Source: CAZNSX01 sp964575845 (lineage in GTDB: Bacteria; UBA8248; CAZNSX01). From it: a stretch of DNA of 64,000 nucleotides. Below are positions 15,410 through 24,235 of the stretch, piece by piece. The stretch's first letter is position 1, and each line of letters begins with the position of its first letter. The notes beneath the pieces were generated by a model, which was not told the DNA's origin, made no database searches, and worked only from the letters and a program-made list of their open reading frames with translations. The position numbers and the translations under genes are program-made. The DNA lies in NCBI GenBank assembly GCA_964575845.1, contig CAZNSX010000001.1:1-64000 (forward strand), read 5' to 3'.

Positions 15410-15438
15410 CAGGCTGCCTCGGAGCAACCTGATTTTTT
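15410..15438 (+). terminator. Hairpin followed by T6
   Basis: CAGGCTGC (15410-15417) pairs with GCAACCTG (15424-15431) with one mismatch, followed by TTTTTT on the plus strand. It looks like an intrinsic terminator reading plus-ward, although no plus-strand gene precedes it. It may instead weakly end the minus-strand flavoprotein operon that stops at 15455. Confidence 0.35.
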
Positions 15439-15454
15439 AGGCGAAGTCCTCTCT

Positions 15455-15814
15455 TTAAGCCCCCGGCGCGCTGGTTAAGGCTCGCCCCTTTTCCTCATCT
15501 CCGAAGTCCACGACAAGGTCCCTTATGACGCGGCGGCCCCGGAGGGGCTTAAGGGTATATTCTCTTCCGGGCTCTAAAAGGGTGCGGCAGCCCTTGTGCT
15601 CCCGGCCATCCACGCTCACCCGGCAGGAGTTGCAGAGACCCCTGTAGCACTCATACTCCCTGTAGGCAAGGGTCCGGTCGATATTCCGGTAGATGTACCG
15701 GAGGGCCGAAAGCACTGTGGAGCCCTCCTCCCAGGGAATGCTATAGCTCTCGAAGCGGGGGCTCTCGTCCCTCGAGGGGTCGAAGCGGAAGATGCGGAAG
15801 CTGACCTCCATCAT
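15455..15814 (-). CDS. [2Fe-2S] ferredoxin-domain subunit, SdhB/FrdB N-terminal type
   Basis: 119 residues corresponding only to the N-terminal [2Fe-2S] domain of succinate dehydrogenase/fumarate reductase iron-sulfur subunits. Features are 'SFRIFRFDPSRDESPRFESY', then 'STVLSALRYIYRNIDRTLAY', then the cysteine loop 'YECYRGLCNSCRVSVDG' plus a later 'KGCRTLL'. The usual C-terminal 4Fe-4S/3Fe-4S domain (another 120 residues or so) is absent and no separate gene for it is seen. The start overlaps the upstream flavoprotein stop (TGATG), which implies coupled synthesis and a two-subunit complex. Confidence 0.8.
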   Translation of the reverse strand: MMEVSFRIFRFDPSRDESPRFESYSIPWEEGSTVLSALRYIYRNIDRTLAYREYECYRGLCNSCRVSVDGREHKGCRTLLEPGREYTLKPLRGRRVIRDLVVDFGDEEKGRALTSAPGA

Positions 15815-17541
15815 CACCCCCGAGTCTGAAATTCCGCCAGAGGCTCTGCCGCCTGCCATGGGGCAAGCTCCCCGATGGGCACCCTATCCAGGACGAGACG
15901 CCCCTCCTCAAGGCGCACCCGCGTGTGATAGGGCGTACTCTCTCTCTCGGGAAAATCCTCCCTGAAGTGGTGCCCGCGGGTTTCCCTTCGCTCAAGCGCG
16001 GAGCGCAGGATGAGCTGCGCGAGCCCGCCCATGGCGGCCGCCTCATAAGCCTCCCTCACCTCTTGGCAGTATCTCCTGAGAGGGGCAGCGGATAGGGCAG
16101 GGAGGGACCGGTCCATGAGTTCCTCTGTGGCGGAGAGGCCTTCTTTAAGCCCTTCTTCTCTCCGCGAGGGCCCGACGAAGCGCCACATCAGCTCCTGAAG
16201 CCCCTTCTTGAGCTCCCAGGGCCTCACTTCCCCCGGCTGGCCTGCCCGCTCGAAAAGCCGTGAGATGAAGGAGCCCTCCTCTCTCAGGGCGGAGCCGAAA
16301 TCGGCCTTTGGGGTTTTGTTTTCCTTGGCGAACTCGACGGCCGAGCGGCCCGCCCGCCTGCCGAAGACCATGGTCTCGGTGAGTGCGTTGCCCGACATGC
16401 GGTTCGCGCCGTGCACGTTGCCTGTGGCCTCCCCCGCGGCGAAAAGGCCCGGCACCTGAGTCCCGCCGTGCTCATCTATCTGGACCCCGCCGAGGCAGTA
16501 GTGGGCCGCCGGGGCCATCTCGACACGTCGCTCCGTGAGATCAATACCCATCTTGAGAAGACTCTTGAACTGAACTGAGAGCCACTTCTCCAACATGCGG
16601 GCCACGTGCTCCCTTCCCCTGGGGTCCCGGGTCAGGTCAAGATAGATGCCCCCGTGGGGAGAGGCCCTGCCTGAGGCCATCTCCTGGTAAACCCTTCTCA
16701 CTATCTCATCCCTGCCGGGGAAGCCCTCGATGAACTCCTCGCCCCGCCCGTTGAGGAGGCGCCCTTGAATGATTTCGGGATTGAGGAGGTACTCATACTG
16801 GAGCATCCAGCCCCGACAGGCTCTGGGGTAGATGAGGACCGTGGGATAGTAGAGGACCTGTTCCAGGTCGATCATGGCGGCCCCTGCGTCAAAGGCCTGG
16901 AGGTGCCCCTCGCCCGTGGATTCACTGGGGCAGTCGGTGAAGGGCCAGAGCTCTTCATAACCGCCGACCGCGAGAACTACGGCCCGGGCCCTCACCGCCC
17001 GGAGCTCTCCACCCTTGACCTCAAGGAAGACGGCCCCTGCCGCCCTTCCCGAGTCGAGAAGGAGGCGCGTCATGATGACGTCTTCAAGGAGCAGCACCCC
17101 TTTCTGGCACCCGAGCTCCGCCTTGAGGGCCGCCATCATGCCCCAGCCCCCGCCTCGGAGGAAGCAGTTCCGCTTGTGTGCCTGGCCCGGCCGGAGGCTC
17201 TGGATGAAACGTCCATCACTGTCCCTCTTGAACCTGGCGCCGTAGCGGAGAAGCTCCTGCAGTGAGTCCTCCGCGCCACGGGCAAGCATGTAAGCCAGGT
17301 TTCTGTCGGAAAGGCCACGGCCCGCGGATACGGTGTCCTCGTAGTGCTGGCGTGGGGAGTCCCCCTCGGCGCAGGGCACCTGGTAGCCCTCGGCCGCTAC
17401 GGGCGTGATGCCGGAGCGCGTCACGGGGCCCTTGGAGAGACAGAGGACTTTCAGGCCCTCCGAGGCAGCCTCTATGGCGGAGCGTATGCCGGCCGCGCCG
17501 CCACCCACAACCAGGATGTCAGCATCGATAATCTCGTTCAT
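15814..17541 (-). CDS. FAD-binding fumarate reductase/succinate dehydrogenase-like flavoprotein
   Basis: 575 residues from the chosen start MNEIIDADILVVGGG. GxGxxG FAD site at residues 10-16, then the family motifs 'AVGGYEELWPFTD', 'AAHYCLGGVQID' with the capping-domain His, 'GLFAAGEATGNVHGANRMSG' and a C-terminal helical domain ending before 'ETRGHHFREDFP', shared with SdhA, NadB and AprA. It should oxidise or reduce an organic acid and pass electrons to the minimal 2Fe-2S subunit encoded by the overlapping next gene. A TAXI TRAP uptake system lies just upstream, separated by a terminator, so the imported solute may be its substrate. A longer start at 17598 is possible. Confidence 0.85.
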   Translation of the reverse strand: MNEIIDADILVVGGGAAGIRSAIEAASEGLKVLCLSKGPVTRSGITPVAAEGYQVPCAEGDSPRQHYEDTVSAGRGLSDRNLAYMLARGAEDSLQELLRYGARFKRDSDGRFIQSLRPGQAHKRNCFLRGGGWGMMAALKAELGCQKGVLLLEDVIMTRLLLDSGRAAGAVFLEVKGGELRAVRARAVVLAVGGYEELWPFTDCPSESTGEGHLQAFDAGAAMIDLEQVLYYPTVLIYPRACRGWMLQYEYLLNPEIIQGRLLNGRGEEFIEGFPGRDEIVRRVYQEMASGRASPHGGIYLDLTRDPRGREHVARMLEKWLSVQFKSLLKMGIDLTERRVEMAPAAHYCLGGVQIDEHGGTQVPGLFAAGEATGNVHGANRMSGNALTETMVFGRRAGRSAVEFAKENKTPKADFGSALREEGSFISRLFERAGQPGEVRPWELKKGLQELMWRFVGPSRREEGLKEGLSATEELMDRSLPALSAAPLRRYCQEVREAYEAAAMGGLAQLILRSALERRETRGHHFREDFPERESTPYHTRVRLEEGRLVLDRVPIGELAPWQAAEPLAEFQTRG

Positions 17542-17601
17542 GACCCCGGCTGTATCATCCCTCGTGGCATGGAGGCCGCATGAATTCTGCTTCCCCAAAC
17601 C

Positions 17602-17633
17602 TTAAAAAGAAAGGGGGGCTCGGAGCCCCCCTT
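17602..17633 (-). terminator. Intrinsic terminator after the TAXI binding-protein gene
   Basis: 10-bp perfect stem (17611-17620 with 17624-17633, AAGGGGGGCT/AGCCCCCCTT) with a 3-nt loop, followed on the minus strand by TTCTTTTTAA. It lies 13 bp after the stop of the solute-binding protein gene (17647) and isolates it from the flavoprotein operon. Confidence 0.9.
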
Positions 17634-17646
17634 CCCGGGAGCTTCC

Positions 17647-18642
17647 CTACTTTATCCAGCCCTTTTCCTTATAGTAGCGCAGGGCGCCCTCGTGCAGGGG
17701 CACCCCCACTTCCTCGCTCTTCCAGGCCATGGTCTCGGGAACAAACTTCGCGAGCCCCTTGTGGGCGGCCTGGAGGTCCTTGTACTTCTCGCAAAGCGTC
17801 TTCGTGATGATGTACGCCACCTCCTCGGACATGCCCTCAGTGGCGATAACGTTGGTGCCCAGGCCTGCTGTCTGGATATCCCGGTCCACCCCCCTGAAGG
17901 TGCCCTTGGGTATCACGTACCTGGTGATGCCCTGCGCCATGAGCTTTTTCAGGGGCTCATCCTCGATGGCCATGAAGTGGAGTTCCTTCGTGATGGCGAG
18001 CTCTGTCATGGCGGGGTGGCCCGCGACCACCGTATGGCTCCACATATCGGCATGGCCGTCCTTCATGCGGGAGATTATGGCGCCGAAGCTGATGTGGGCC
18101 ACTGAGCCTCCCCACTTCCTGATATCATCAAAGGTACAGCCATAGGCCTCGATCATCATCTTCGTCAGAAAGAGCCCCATCCCTCCACGGGGCACGGTCA
18201 CGTAATTCACGGGGATTTTCTTCTCGCAGATGTCGCGCACCTCTTTCACCTTGGGATTGGTCGTGACGATGCCCAGGAAGTACTGGTCAAGGCCGCCCAC
18301 GAGGCCCCGAAGGTTCTTCATGGGTTCCTTGTAGGCGATGATGCCCTGATGGGCCCAGTTGGCCGTCACGTTGAAGGCCAGGCCCAGGTCGGCCTTGCCC
18401 GCGGCCACGTTCGTGGGGTTCCCGACACCGCCCGCGTGGGGAAGCACGTCAACCGTCGAGCCTGGCGGCAGGGCGTCTTTGATGAGCTTGGCCATGGCCG
18501 CCGCATAGACATACCAGCCGCTTCCCGTCTTCCAGCTTGCAAATTTCAGGGCAACCTTCTCCGCGGCCCCTGCAGCCGGCGGCAGAGAGAAGGTGAGCCC
18601 CACAAGGATAAAGATCAGAATCGAGAATAATTTGGGTCTCAT
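17647..18642 (-). CDS. TAXI-family TRAP transporter solute-binding protein
   Basis: 331 residues. Signal peptide of about 26 residues (MRPKLFSILIFILVGLTFSL... cut after an Ala-Gly-Ala region). The mature protein has TAXI traits: 'KFASWKTGSGWYVYAAAMA' near the N-terminus, 'VLPHAGGVGNPTNVAAGKAD' (the characteristic gap and loop), 'GMSEEVAYIITKTLCE' near the end. It is the periplasmic receptor for the fused permease encoded upstream; TAXI systems take up dicarboxylates, glutamate or similar organic acids. It is followed by a strong terminator. The 280-bp gap from the permease gene may hold its own promoter. Confidence 0.9.
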   Translation of the reverse strand: MRPKLFSILIFILVGLTFSLPPAAGAAEKVALKFASWKTGSGWYVYAAAMAKLIKDALPPGSTVDVLPHAGGVGNPTNVAAGKADLGLAFNVTANWAHQGIIAYKEPMKNLRGLVGGLDQYFLGIVTTNPKVKEVRDICEKKIPVNYVTVPRGGMGLFLTKMMIEAYGCTFDDIRKWGGSVAHISFGAIISRMKDGHADMWSHTVVAGHPAMTELAITKELHFMAIEDEPLKKLMAQGITRYVIPKGTFRGVDRDIQTAGLGTNVIATEGMSEEVAYIITKTLCEKYKDLQAAHKGLAKFVPETMAWKSEEVGVPLHEGALRYYKEKGWIK

Positions 18643-18921
18643 GATAATTTCCTCCTTTTTGGACTAACCCTGGAAGTTTAAAAGATGACCTAAAGCGACT
18701 ATATTACGAAAAGGCCCCTTATTGTCAAGGGACTGTTTCTCTGAGCTATCCCTGGGGTTCTGGGGTATTTCGAAAAAATAACAATCAAGGTTTGCCGGTA
18801 CATAGCGCTTTGGGCTTTCAAAAGGGACCCTAGGGAAAGGGAAAGCCTTTCCCCATCAGAGACTAATTCTGGATGGCATGGTATAGTGCGCCTTTTGCGC
18901 ATTGCTCTTCAAACTCCCCTT

Positions 18922-20928
18922 TCAGGCGAGTCTCTTCTGCTTGCGCCATTGATAGCCCAAAAGCGCGAGGAAAAGGGCGAGACCCGCGAGGTCTGTGAGC
19001 TTCTCCGGGATGATCAGGAGGATGGAAGAAAGAAAAAGTGCTCCGCGTTCCCAGAAAGACACTTGCACCAGCATGAAGCCTATCGTGGCCCCCGCCAGAG
19101 CCACAACACCCAGAAGACAGGTAGCTGTGACCCAGAGAGTTTCGAGCAGGGGGCCATCCCAGAGCATGGCGGGATTGTAGACAAAGGCGAAGGGCACGAG
19201 GAAGGCGGCAAAGGAGAGCCTGAAGGCTGTGATCCCGGTCTGGGTCATGTTGGATTCGGCAATGCCCGCGGCCACATAGGCCGAGAGGGCCACGGGTGGG
19301 GTGATCATGGAGAGGATGGCAAAGTAGTAGATGAACATATGCCCCGCCAGGGTCGGGAGGCCAAGCTTCACAAGGGCCGGTCCCAGAAGCACGGCCGCCA
19401 TTATGTAAGCCGAGGAGGTAGGCATGCCCATGCCCATGATTATGCAGGTGCCCATCACCAGCATGAGGGCCACAAGCAGGCGGCCGCCCGAGAGGGAAAG
19501 GATTATCTCGGTGAATTTGAGGCCAAGGTTCGAGTCGGCCACGATGCCCACTATGAGCCCGGCCATGGCACAAGGGATGCTCACGATGACGGTCTTCTTC
19601 GCGCCGTTTTCCAGGGCCTGGAGCGCGCGGTAGAGCCCCACATTCGTGTCCGCAACCGGAAGCGATGAACCCCGCAACCTGGAGATGGCGCCTGTCAATC
19701 CCCATCCAGCCCATCCTAGAAAAAAGGTCCACACAAGGGCCCACCAGGCAGCCCAGATAAGGGAGAATCCGGCAAATATGTAATAGACGAGGGCCACGAG
19801 GCCCACGATGAGAAGACCCCGCTCAAGCAGGGTGCGCTTCGCGCTCGGGAGCTGACTCTTCAAGAGGCCCTTGAGGTTGCTGCGCCGGGCCTGGAAATCC
19901 ACCATGGCGAAGAGGCTCGAATAATAGATGATTGCGGGAAGGGCTGCCGCCACAGCTATGCGCAGGTAGGGTATCTGGGTCATGTCGGCCATGATGAAAG
20001 CGCCCGCCCCCATGATGGGCGGCATGAGCTGGCCTCCTGTGGAGGCCACGGCCTCCACGGCACCGGCAAAGCGTGGGCTGAAACCGAGGCGCTTCATCAG
20101 GGGGATGGTGAATATACCCGTTCCCACCACATTTGCCGTGGCACTTCCGCTTATGGTGCCCATGAGGCCGCTCGAGACCACAGCCGCCTTGGCTGGCCCG
20201 CCGCGCATGCTCCCTGTGGCCCGCATGGCGAGGTTGATGAAGAGCTGCCCCCCTCCTGAAACCTCGAGGAAAGCGGAGAAGAGTATAAAGTAAAAGACGA
20301 TCTCCGCCGCCACGCCAAGGGGCACGCCCATGACCCCGTCGGTCGTAAGGAACTGAAGCTCCGCGAATGTGGCCAGGCTCATCCCCCGGTGGTGCAGGAG
20401 CCCCGGCATCCAGGGCCCGAGAAAGCCATAGGCAAGAAACGCCAGCAGCACGGAGGTGAGCCCCCACCCCAGGGTGCGCCGGGAGACCTCTATGGAGAGG
20501 ACGACTAGGACGAAAGCCACCACCACGTCCATGGGCGCAACTTCATCCACGTAGGGGATACGGCCGGTGATCCTCTCGAAGTTAGCCAAGATGTAGATTC
20601 CCACCGCCAGGCACAAGAAGGCCAGGACATGGTCTATGAACCCTATGCCGGAGCCCTTTCTCCAGGGAGTAATCAGATAGGCGACGGCCATGGCCAATAC
20701 GAGGTGTAAGGGGCGCTCGATGAGGGCATGGGGCATTCCGAAGAGCGCAAAATAGACCTGCATGAGAGACCAAGTGATGGCCAGGATGGCGGACGGGTTA
20801 AGGAAGGCGCCGAGGCCGCCGAGCTCGAGAAAGCTCGCGAGGGCTGAACGCTTGGTGCCCCTTTCCATCGTCGGGCGCCCGCCGGCGGGGGAGCTCACTC
20901 TGGGGGAGAAGCCGCCTCCCGCTATCAT
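18922..20928 (-). CDS. TRAP transporter permease, fused DctQ/DctM (TAXI type)
   Basis: 668 residues. The N-terminal third contains about five membrane helices of the small DctQ-like unit. The remainder is the DctM-like permease with 'GGGQLFINLAMRATGSMRGG', 'GTISGSATANVVGTGIFTIP' and 'EAVASTGGQLMPPIMGAGAF', all highly typical of TAXI fusions, then 'ITPPVALSAYVAAGIAESN'. It imports the solute delivered by the binding protein using a sodium or proton gradient. Neither the first ATG (20928) nor the next in-frame one (20868, MERGTKRS) has a strong ribosome binding site; the shorter protein is equally plausible. Confidence 0.9.
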   Translation of the reverse strand: MIAGGGFSPRVSSPAGGRPTMERGTKRSALASFLELGGLGAFLNPSAILAITWSLMQVYFALFGMPHALIERPLHLVLAMAVAYLITPWRKGSGIGFIDHVLAFLCLAVGIYILANFERITGRIPYVDEVAPMDVVVAFVLVVLSIEVSRRTLGWGLTSVLLAFLAYGFLGPWMPGLLHHRGMSLATFAELQFLTTDGVMGVPLGVAAEIVFYFILFSAFLEVSGGGQLFINLAMRATGSMRGGPAKAAVVSSGLMGTISGSATANVVGTGIFTIPLMKRLGFSPRFAGAVEAVASTGGQLMPPIMGAGAFIMADMTQIPYLRIAVAAALPAIIYYSSLFAMVDFQARRSNLKGLLKSQLPSAKRTLLERGLLIVGLVALVYYIFAGFSLIWAAWWALVWTFFLGWAGWGLTGAISRLRGSSLPVADTNVGLYRALQALENGAKKTVIVSIPCAMAGLIVGIVADSNLGLKFTEIILSLSGGRLLVALMLVMGTCIIMGMGMPTSSAYIMAAVLLGPALVKLGLPTLAGHMFIYYFAILSMITPPVALSAYVAAGIAESNMTQTGITAFRLSFAAFLVPFAFVYNPAMLWDGPLLETLWVTATCLLGVVALAGATIGFMLVQVSFWERGALFLSSILLIIPEKLTDLAGLALFLALLGYQWRKQKRLA

Positions 20929-21365
20929 CTGGTGCAGTCAAAGAGAAAGGAAAGAAGTTCCTGAGAAAAATATTACATCAAACCTTATTCACTCAGGCTA
21001 TTCTCTGACAGAGATAGTAAGGCCAAACCCTACTCCAATGGAAGAGAAAGCGGGGTCATACAAAAATACCGGCGTAAATCTTGGTTGGGAAGCAAGAGGG
21101 CTTATTCTTCCAGCACCTATCAAGAGAAGGCGTCTGGGAAAAATGGCCCAAGACTGGAGGAATAAGCCCAGGCAGAATCTAGCAGAGAGTCAGGCCGATT
21201 ATCAAGATGCATGCGATGGCGGATTGACGGTTTGTCGAACATCACCATTTTGCTCGAGCCCGCCTAAGGTGAATACAGGCCATTGCTCATTAAGGACTTC
21301 TCTCCGGGCGGACGGCCTCTGGGGCGGAGATGGTGGGATTGGGGAGCTGGCGGGAGGCTTCCCCT
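20929..21365. other. Intergenic stretch with repeat C
   Basis: About 440 bp without a credible gene. 21074-21138 resembles 28908-28972 (shared phrases TTCTTCCAGCA or TCTTCCAGCA and GAAGGC). The DNA around 20950-21010 is AT-richer. Confidence 0.4.
21074..21138. repeat. Short intergenic repeat C, copy 1
   Basis: About 65 bp at roughly 65-70% identity by eye to 28908-28972. The two copies bracket the protease/inhibitor region on either side, which is suggestive but may be chance. Confidence 0.4.
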
Positions 21366-21797
21366 CTAGCGCACCAGGATGGTTGTCGAGGCTTGCAGGG
21401 GCCAGTTTGAAGAGGTGAGTCGCCCGCGGATGGTGTAGCGACCCGGTTTGAGCGGGGCCTGAAAGGTAGCCTGATAGCGGAGTGCTTCCGCCTCCGGTTT
21501 CAAAACCTCCTCTCCGATCACCTGGAGGAAGAAGCGCCCCGCGGACCAGCGCCAGACTTCCTTGCCGGACTCATCATCGAGCGCGAGGTCGAAGCGCTGG
21601 CTCGTCCGAAAGGTGAGCCGTAAGGGCCTGTCGGTGCGGTTGTTCACAAGCAGGGTGACCTCTATCGGCTCTCCGGGCGGATAGGCCTGCGAGCCAACCT
21701 GGAGGACGAGAGCCACCTCTTGACCGGCCCACCCGCGGCCCGCGGCCATACCGGCTAGGATAGCCGCCACGGCGAGCGCGGCGAGCACTCCCTTCAT
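21366..21797 (-). CDS. Secreted BsuPI-type proteinase inhibitor
   Basis: 143 residues from the start MKGVLAALAVAAILAG. A signal peptide ends near residue 24 (GRGWAG). The mature part matches the BsuPI (intracellular proteinase inhibitor) beta-sandwich: 'YPPGEPIEVTLLVNNRTDRP', 'LRLTFRTSQRFDLALDDE', 'GKEVWRWSAGRFFLQV' and 'PGRYTIRGRLT'. The Bacillus prototype inhibits an intracellular subtilisin. Here both this protein and the adjacent subtilase have export signals, so this looks like an exported protease-inhibitor pair. It lies 96 bp downstream of the subtilase gene on the same strand. A truncated duplicate exists at 25032-25181. Confidence 0.8.
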   Translation of the reverse strand: MKGVLAALAVAAILAGMAAGRGWAGQEVALVLQVGSQAYPPGEPIEVTLLVNNRTDRPLRLTFRTSQRFDLALDDESGKEVWRWSAGRFFLQVIGEEVLKPEAEALRYQATFQAPLKPGRYTIRGRLTSSNWPLQASTTILVR

Positions 21798-21892
21798 CCT
21801 ACGGCCATCAGGAGGATGTTGGGCTGGCCGAATGCCGCGGCCGTATCGACGCCTGAGAGCGGGTTTCATATATCAACCTGCAAACCGACGAG

Positions 21893-24235
21893 CTACGGCT
21901 TGGGGACCGTGATGCTAGTGCCGTTGCTGTCCCCGTCGGGGTCGTGATTGCTACCCGAATCATAGGTGAGCGTCGCGTGGGCGACGTTGCCCACCGTGAA
22001 CGTGACACTATTGGACGACCACCCGCGGATGTTTCCACTTGTCACGCTGCAGTGGCCGTTGCTGCCCGTGGTGCAAGAACCCGTGCCCGAGTATGCCCCG
22101 CTCCAGCCGCCACTGGCCGTGGCACCCGAAACGGGATTGTGGTTTTCATCGTGTACTGCGATGGTGACGGTCGCCCTCCACCTCCACCAGCCCCGGCTGG
22201 TGCTTGTTCCGTCGAGGTCGCCGACGTGCAGGGCGGAAGGCGCAGAATTGTTCACGGTAACGTTGAAGCTATCGCTGGCCGTCTGTCCGATAGTATCCGT
22301 GACGGTGGCGGCCACCGTGTGGTCCCCGTCGCTCGCTCCAGAGGTGTTCCAGGAGGCGGACCACCCGTCGGCGCCGTTCGTATCCACACCGATGCCCGCG
22401 CCGTCCACGAAGAACTCCACCTGGGTGACACCCTTGTCATCGGTGGCGTCGGCAACGATGTTAACGGTGCCGGAAACAGTGGCGCCGTCGGCGGGGCTGG
22501 TGATGCTCACCGTTGGCGGCTCATCCACGTTGTCCACGGTGACGCTGATGCCGTCGCTGGCCGTCTGTCCGATAGTATCCGTGGCGGTGGCGGTCACCGT
22601 GTGGCCCCCGTCGCTCACTCCGGAGGTGTTCCAGGAGGCGGACCACCCGTCGGCGCCGTTCGTATCCACACCGATGCTCGCGCCGTCCGCGAAGAATTCA
22701 ACCTGGGTGACACCGTTGTCGTCGGTGGCGTCGGCGGTGACGTTAACAATACCGGAAACAGTGGTGCCCTCCGCCGGGCTGGTAATCGTGACGGAGGGGG
22801 GACTGTCCACCGGTCCCAACGGTCCTGCCCAGCCGATTTTCTCCCAATTTGGGTTCGAGTCGGGGTCGTTGAAGATCGCCAGCCCCCGGAGGGCGTCGTT
22901 CTGCACCACACCGCCGTCGATGAGGGCCTGCCGGATGGCATAGACTCCGGCCGCGTCCGTCGCGCGACCATTGGCCGCGATATACAGGGCGGCCAGGCCA
23001 GCGCCGTGAGGTGATGCCATGCTGGTTCCGCTGATGGTATTGTAGGTGCCGCCTCTCCAGGTGGAATAAATGTCCACGCCCGGCAGAACCAGGTCGATGG
23101 CGGCGCCTGGAGAGCTTACCGGGTTCCCGGGCACCACGCTGGCGCTGAAGTTGCTGAACCAGGCGAAGCTGTCATCAGCGCCGTCGTCGATCCCGTCACC
23201 ATTGCGATCGCTACCACCCCAACTCGAGATGGGGCCGCTGCCGCCGGGCTGGCCGTCGGTGTCGCTGAGGGCCGAGATGGTGGCCACCTCGGGGTAGGAG
23301 GCAGGCTCGTGGTCATCGCTTGTCCCGAAGGTGCCGTCAGCGCCGTACACATCCTCAGAGTCGTTGCCCGCCGCCACGACGTAGACGACGCCAGCGTCCA
23401 CGGAGTTCTGGATGGCCTGCCGGGCCGCGGCGGAGTTCCCCACCCAGCTCAGGCTCATGTTGGCCACCTCGATTTCGTCGGCGTGTGCGGTGACCCAGTC
23501 GATGCCTCCGATGAGCCAGCTCAGGTAGCCGCTGCCATTGTTGTTCAGGACTCTGACCGACCAAAGGCGGGCGCCGGGGGCGACGCCGACGACGCCGATG
23601 CCGTTGTCGAGCGCGGCCGCGATCCCGGCAACGTGCGTGCCGTGGCCGTTTCCGTCGTCTCCCTGGCCGTCCCTGCACTGCGCCCCCCACCAGGCGTTGC
23701 GCGCGCAGTCGGTGCGGCGGTAGAAGTTCAGGTCAGGGTGGGTGGGGTCGATGCCCGTATCGATGATGGCGATGTCCACATCCACCCGCTCGTCCACACC
23801 GTCCACCTTGGCCGTGGCGTTCTGGTCCACGTCGATGCGGTCCACGCCGGTGGGCAGGGTTTGCTGGATGGCGTACACCCTCCGGTCGGGCTCGACGAAG
23901 GCCACATCGGGGTCGCCTTGTACAGCGCCCAAAAGGCCGGGCGGGATGAACGCGGAGAACCCCTTGAGGGCCCTGGTATAGACATGCCCTCTACTCAAAC
24001 CGTAAAAGCGGGTGATATCATCCGCGACAAACCTGGGATTCCGCACCTCATCTCGGAGCACGACGATGAAACGGTCCGGGATGATATCGTTTCGGACCTC
24101 TTCAAACGGTCTCTGAGCTTGAGAAGGCCCCAGAAGCCCTCCCAAGAAGGTGACCCCCAAAAATAAAACCCATGCCAGAAATGAACTCCCTTTTCTGAAA
24201 ATGGTCCATCTTCGGAAGGCATTCTTAGTTTTCAT
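21893..24235 (-). CDS. Secreted subtilase (S8) with I9 prodomain and two Ig-like repeats, copy 1
   Basis: 780 residues. Signal peptide to about residue 40; inhibitor-I9 prodomain about 50-122; S8 catalytic domain about 150-425 with Asp159 (IIDTGIDPTHPD), His198 (GHGTHVAG), oxyanion Asn291 (AAGNDS) and Ser405 (ISGTSMASPH). Two roughly 90-residue Ig-like repeats follow ('PPSVTITSPAEGTTVSG' and 'PPTVSITSPADGATVSG', each with VTQVEFF and GWSASWNTSG), then a C-terminal beta domain rich in Gly, Ser and Trp. It probably digests extracellular protein or matures surface proteins. The first ~180 residues are almost identical to the second copy at 25217-27367 while the rest differs. Confidence 0.92.
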   Translation of the reverse strand: MKTKNAFRRWTIFRKGSSFLAWVLFLGVTFLGGLLGPSQAQRPFEEVRNDIIPDRFIVVLRDEVRNPRFVADDITRFYGLSRGHVYTRALKGFSAFIPPGLLGAVQGDPDVAFVEPDRRVYAIQQTLPTGVDRIDVDQNATAKVDGVDERVDVDIAIIDTGIDPTHPDLNFYRRTDCARNAWWGAQCRDGQGDDGNGHGTHVAGIAAALDNGIGVVGVAPGARLWSVRVLNNNGSGYLSWLIGGIDWVTAHADEIEVANMSLSWVGNSAAARQAIQNSVDAGVVYVVAAGNDSEDVYGADGTFGTSDDHEPASYPEVATISALSDTDGQPGGSGPISSWGGSDRNGDGIDDGADDSFAWFSNFSASVVPGNPVSSPGAAIDLVLPGVDIYSTWRGGTYNTISGTSMASPHGAGLAALYIAANGRATDAAGVYAIRQALIDGGVVQNDALRGLAIFNDPDSNPNWEKIGWAGPLGPVDSPPSVTITSPAEGTTVSGIVNVTADATDDNGVTQVEFFADGASIGVDTNGADGWSASWNTSGVSDGGHTVTATATDTIGQTASDGISVTVDNVDEPPTVSITSPADGATVSGTVNIVADATDDKGVTQVEFFVDGAGIGVDTNGADGWSASWNTSGASDGDHTVAATVTDTIGQTASDSFNVTVNNSAPSALHVGDLDGTSTSRGWWRWRATVTIAVHDENHNPVSGATASGGWSGAYSGTGSCTTGSNGHCSVTSGNIRGWSSNSVTFTVGNVAHATLTYDSGSNHDPDGDSNGTSITVPKP

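Noticed and set aside
23309..24166. Long plus-strand open frames opposite the subtilase genes (also 21944-23014, 25178-26536, 26615-27298)
   Set aside because: They are antisense shadows of high-GC coding sequence; composition is His/Gly/Val-rich and lacks domains.
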